A stretch of 6,443 nucleotides of DNA from CAYJGN01 sp964369635 (GTDB taxonomy: Bacteria; Bacillota; Clostridia; Oscillospirales; Ruminococcaceae), in NCBI GenBank assembly GCA_964369635.1, contig CAYJGN010000070.1:1-6443 (forward strand), written 5' to 3'. The notes beneath the pieces were generated by a model. The model had not been told where the DNA came from and ran no database searches. It saw nothing but the letters and a program-made list of their open reading frames with translations. Position numbers and translations under genes: made by a program. Below, piece after piece: positions 4,771 to 6,443 of the stretch. How positions within the stretch are numbered: the first letter of the stretch is position 1; each line of letters starts with the position of its first letter.

Positions 4771-6443
4771 CTATAACCCAAATCTTTCTTTAAGTTCTGC
4801 AGCTTTTTGCTCGTATTCTTCTTGCTCTGTCGGCTTATTTGCAAATTTGCAGACAAATGCGCAACGCCTATATGCTGTTAATAATTCTTCAGCTGTAGAT
4901 ACCGTATCTAAAACTTCAATCAAATTTTCAGCTACCGTAACGCTGTATTTATAATAACTAAGTGCTATTTCATAATCTGCGCGATTAAAATAAACTCCCC
5001 CAATATTCATAGTGTTCACAAATACATCCCTCATAGCTTCTGGAGTTTTATGTTTCTCTGATAAACTTTCGCTTATTTCTAAGCTATCCAAAAACATATC
5101 AATGGCATTTTCATAGTCTCCTTGCAACTTATAGATATCACCAATGCTATTATAAGAATAAGATAAATCCCTCATGGCCTCTGGCGTTTGCAGCTGCTTT
5201 GATAAGCTTTCGCTTATCTCCAAGCTATCCCGGTAGATATCAAGAGCGCTATCATAGTCGCCTTGTTCTTTATAGATATTTCCAACGCTACTATAAGAAA
5301 TAGCTAAATCCCTCATAGTTATCGGTGTTTTAGTCTGCTCTGATAAATTTTCCCATATTTCCAAGCTGTCCAAATAGATATCAAGAGCGCTATCATAGTC
5401 ACCTTGCATCTTATAGATATTTCCAATGCTATTATAAGAAACAGCTAAACCTCTCATAGATTCCGGCGTCTTTAGCTGCTCTGATAAACTTTCGCTTATT
5501 CCCAAGCTATTCAAATAGATATCAAGGGCGCTATCATAGTCACCTTGTAACTTATAGATATCACCAATGTTATTATATGAGGCTATTAAATCCATCATAG
5601 TTTCTGGTGTTTTATGCTGATTTGATAGATTTTCGCTTATCTCTAAGCTATCTTGATACATCTTTAAAGCATTATCATAGTCGCCTTGAATTTCATATGT
5701 TCTGCCAAGACTATCATAATATACAGATAAAACCAGCATAGCCTCCGGTGTCCGGAGCTGCTCTGATAAGTTTTTGCTTATCTCAAACCCACCTTGATAT
5801 ATCTTTAGAGCATTTTCATAGTCACCTTGAATTAAATTAATTTCACCAATTTTATTGCAACAAATCAAATAATCCCGTATTCTATCTTCTGTGGAATTTT
5901 TTTCGACTGCAACTGCTAAATCATCTATCAGTTTATCCATAATTTCCAATAAAATTTCATATTCCTCAACAGAAGCGGTGAAACTCTCATAAAAGTCGAA
6001 ATTCAAAAAATCTGTAACATCTTCGTATTCTTTTTCTATTATTGCAACGTCAATAAGTTCTTTGATGAAATCTGCATCAAAGAGCGCTATATCGTGAAGC
6101 TCATTTGCAGTTGTTTTTATAGCAGTTTCTAAAGCGGTGCTTTGTATTGATTCTATATACTCCGCCAAAAACTCCTTATCATCCGCCTTGTATGCATGAT
6201 AAATTATTTCGGCTATCCTTACCTCATCGCTTGTATCAAGCTCTTTTAGATGATTTAATATCTTTTTGTTTTCACTCTTAAAATCGGCGATATTTAATAA
6301 ACCCAATCGAATAACACGGTGGGTGAAATCAATTCGACCATCGCTTCTCTCCATAAAGAAGTTGCTTAGATATTTTGTGAAAAGCGAAAAGTCTATATTT
6401 TTGAAGTTTTTGTTTTCCGCTGAAAATATCCCCTGTAAATCTG
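4771..6443 (-). CDS. TPR-repeat protein, C-terminal part of a probable STAND-type protein (partial)
   Basis: The frame is open to the right edge, so only the last 556 residues are seen and the N-terminus is missing. The ATG at 6354 should not be taken as the start: the frame reads on for 29 more codons without a stop, no ribosome binding site precedes it, and the sequence is continuous across it. Visible residues 13-50 (FKNIDFSLFTKYLSNFF, then DGRIDFTHRVIRLGLL) resemble the winged-helix region that follows the nucleotide-binding domain in STAND (NACHT/NB-ARC-like) proteins; this is pattern recollection. Residues 50-190 are helical and acidic. From about 192 to 520 come seven TPR-like units of exactly 47 residues with consensus QGDY-x-x-AL-x-x-Y-x-x-SLEISE-x-LS, then KTPEAMRDL and SYN-x-IG-x-IY. 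A charged helix caps the end. Such repeats bind proteins or peptides, so this should be the sensing or partner-binding half. No membrane segment is seen. Plain TPR proteins without ATPase activity are the alternative. Confidence 0.85.
   Translation of the reverse strand, partial: DLQGIFSAENKNFKNIDFSLFTKYLSNFFMERSDGRIDFTHRVIRLGLLNIADFKSENKKILNHLKELDTSDEVRIAEIIYHAYKADDKEFLAEYIESIQSTALETAIKTTANELHDIALFDADFIKELIDVAIIEKEYEDVTDFLNFDFYESFTASVEEYEILLEIMDKLIDDLAVAVEKNSTEDRIRDYLICCNKIGEINLIQGDYENALKIYQGGFEISKNLSEQLRTPEAMLVLSVYYDSLGRTYEIQGDYDNALKMYQDSLEISENLSNQHKTPETMMDLIASYNNIGDIYKLQGDYDSALDIYLNSLGISESLSEQLKTPESMRGLAVSYNSIGNIYKMQGDYDSALDIYLDSLEIWENLSEQTKTPITMRDLAISYSSVGNIYKEQGDYDSALDIYRDSLEISESLSKQLQTPEAMRDLSYSYNSIGDIYKLQGDYENAIDMFLDSLEISESLSEKHKTPEAMRDVFVNTMNIGGVYFNRADYEIALSYYKYSVTVAENLIEVLDTVSTAEELLTAYRRCAFVCKFANKPTEQEEYEQKAAELKERFGL
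4882..5868 (-). repeat. Seven tandem 141-bp TPR-coding repeats
   Basis: The codons for QGDY recur every 141 bases: the plus-strand marker CATAGTC starts at 5112, 5253, 5394, 5535, 5676 and 5817, with a diverged copy CATAATC at 4971. The seven units span 987 bases without any insertion or deletion between them. The central units (5253-5535) are the most alike at DNA level and the leftmost, coding the C-terminal end, the most diverged. This fits growth of the array by internal duplication. Confidence 0.9.

Noticed and set aside
4882..5868. A CRISPR array as the source of the regular repeats
   Set aside because: The 141-base period is a multiple of three, lies wholly inside an open reading frame and encodes a TPR consensus. 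There is no repeat-spacer structure.
4771..6354. A complete 527-residue TPR gene starting at 6354
   Set aside because: The frame continues upstream to the window edge, there is no ribosome binding site, and the winged-helix-like stretch spans the Met.

Overview
The window reads as a chromosomal piece of an AT-rich Gram-positive bacterium, most likely Bacillota and probably Clostridia. This rests on the gene order ffs-dnaX-ebfC-recR, strong AGGAGG-type ribosome binding sites, AT-rich codon use and a small SRP RNA without a visible Alu domain. I cannot place it to genus. Every supported gene is on the minus strand, so transcription runs from right to left.

Right to left. (a) 6443-4771: the C-terminal 556 residues of a large protein whose start lies beyond the right edge. 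A short winged-helix-like stretch is followed by seven tandem TPR-like units of exactly 47 residues (141 bp). It looks like the sensor half of a STAND/NLR-like ATPase, but no ATPase domain is inside the window. (b) 4711-4525: a good sigma-A promoter, the SRP RNA gene (ffs), and a terminator formed by the terminal helix of that RNA plus a T6 run. (c) 4512-1502: a tightly packed housekeeping block, dnaX (clamp-loader tau subunit), ebfC (nucleoid-associated YbaB/EbfC), recR (recombination mediator) and smpB (tmRNA partner), with gaps of 2, 1 and 20 bases. (d) 1476-1134: ssrA (tmRNA), complete with acceptor stem, T-arm, encoded CCA and a tag reading frame, followed by a strong terminator at 1124-1075. 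(e) 1056-196: an AT-rich gene for an unrecognised helical protein with a KHDR motif reminiscent of HEPN-like accessory proteins. (f) 195-1: non-coding DNA packed with inverted repeats, including a 40-base nested palindrome that resembles the transfer origin of a conjugative element, and an intrinsic terminator.

The core block couples replication and repair (DnaX, EbfC, RecR), protein targeting (SRP RNA) and ribosome rescue (SmpB with tmRNA). It is flanked on both sides by accessory-looking DNA. The left flank lies directly beyond the 3' end of ssrA, a classic integration site for mobile elements. The main points for a second look are the truncated STAND-like TPR protein, the oriT-like palindrome with the unknown gene next to ssrA, the abutment of the ffs terminator and the dnaX ribosome binding site, and a possible slippage site in dnaX.
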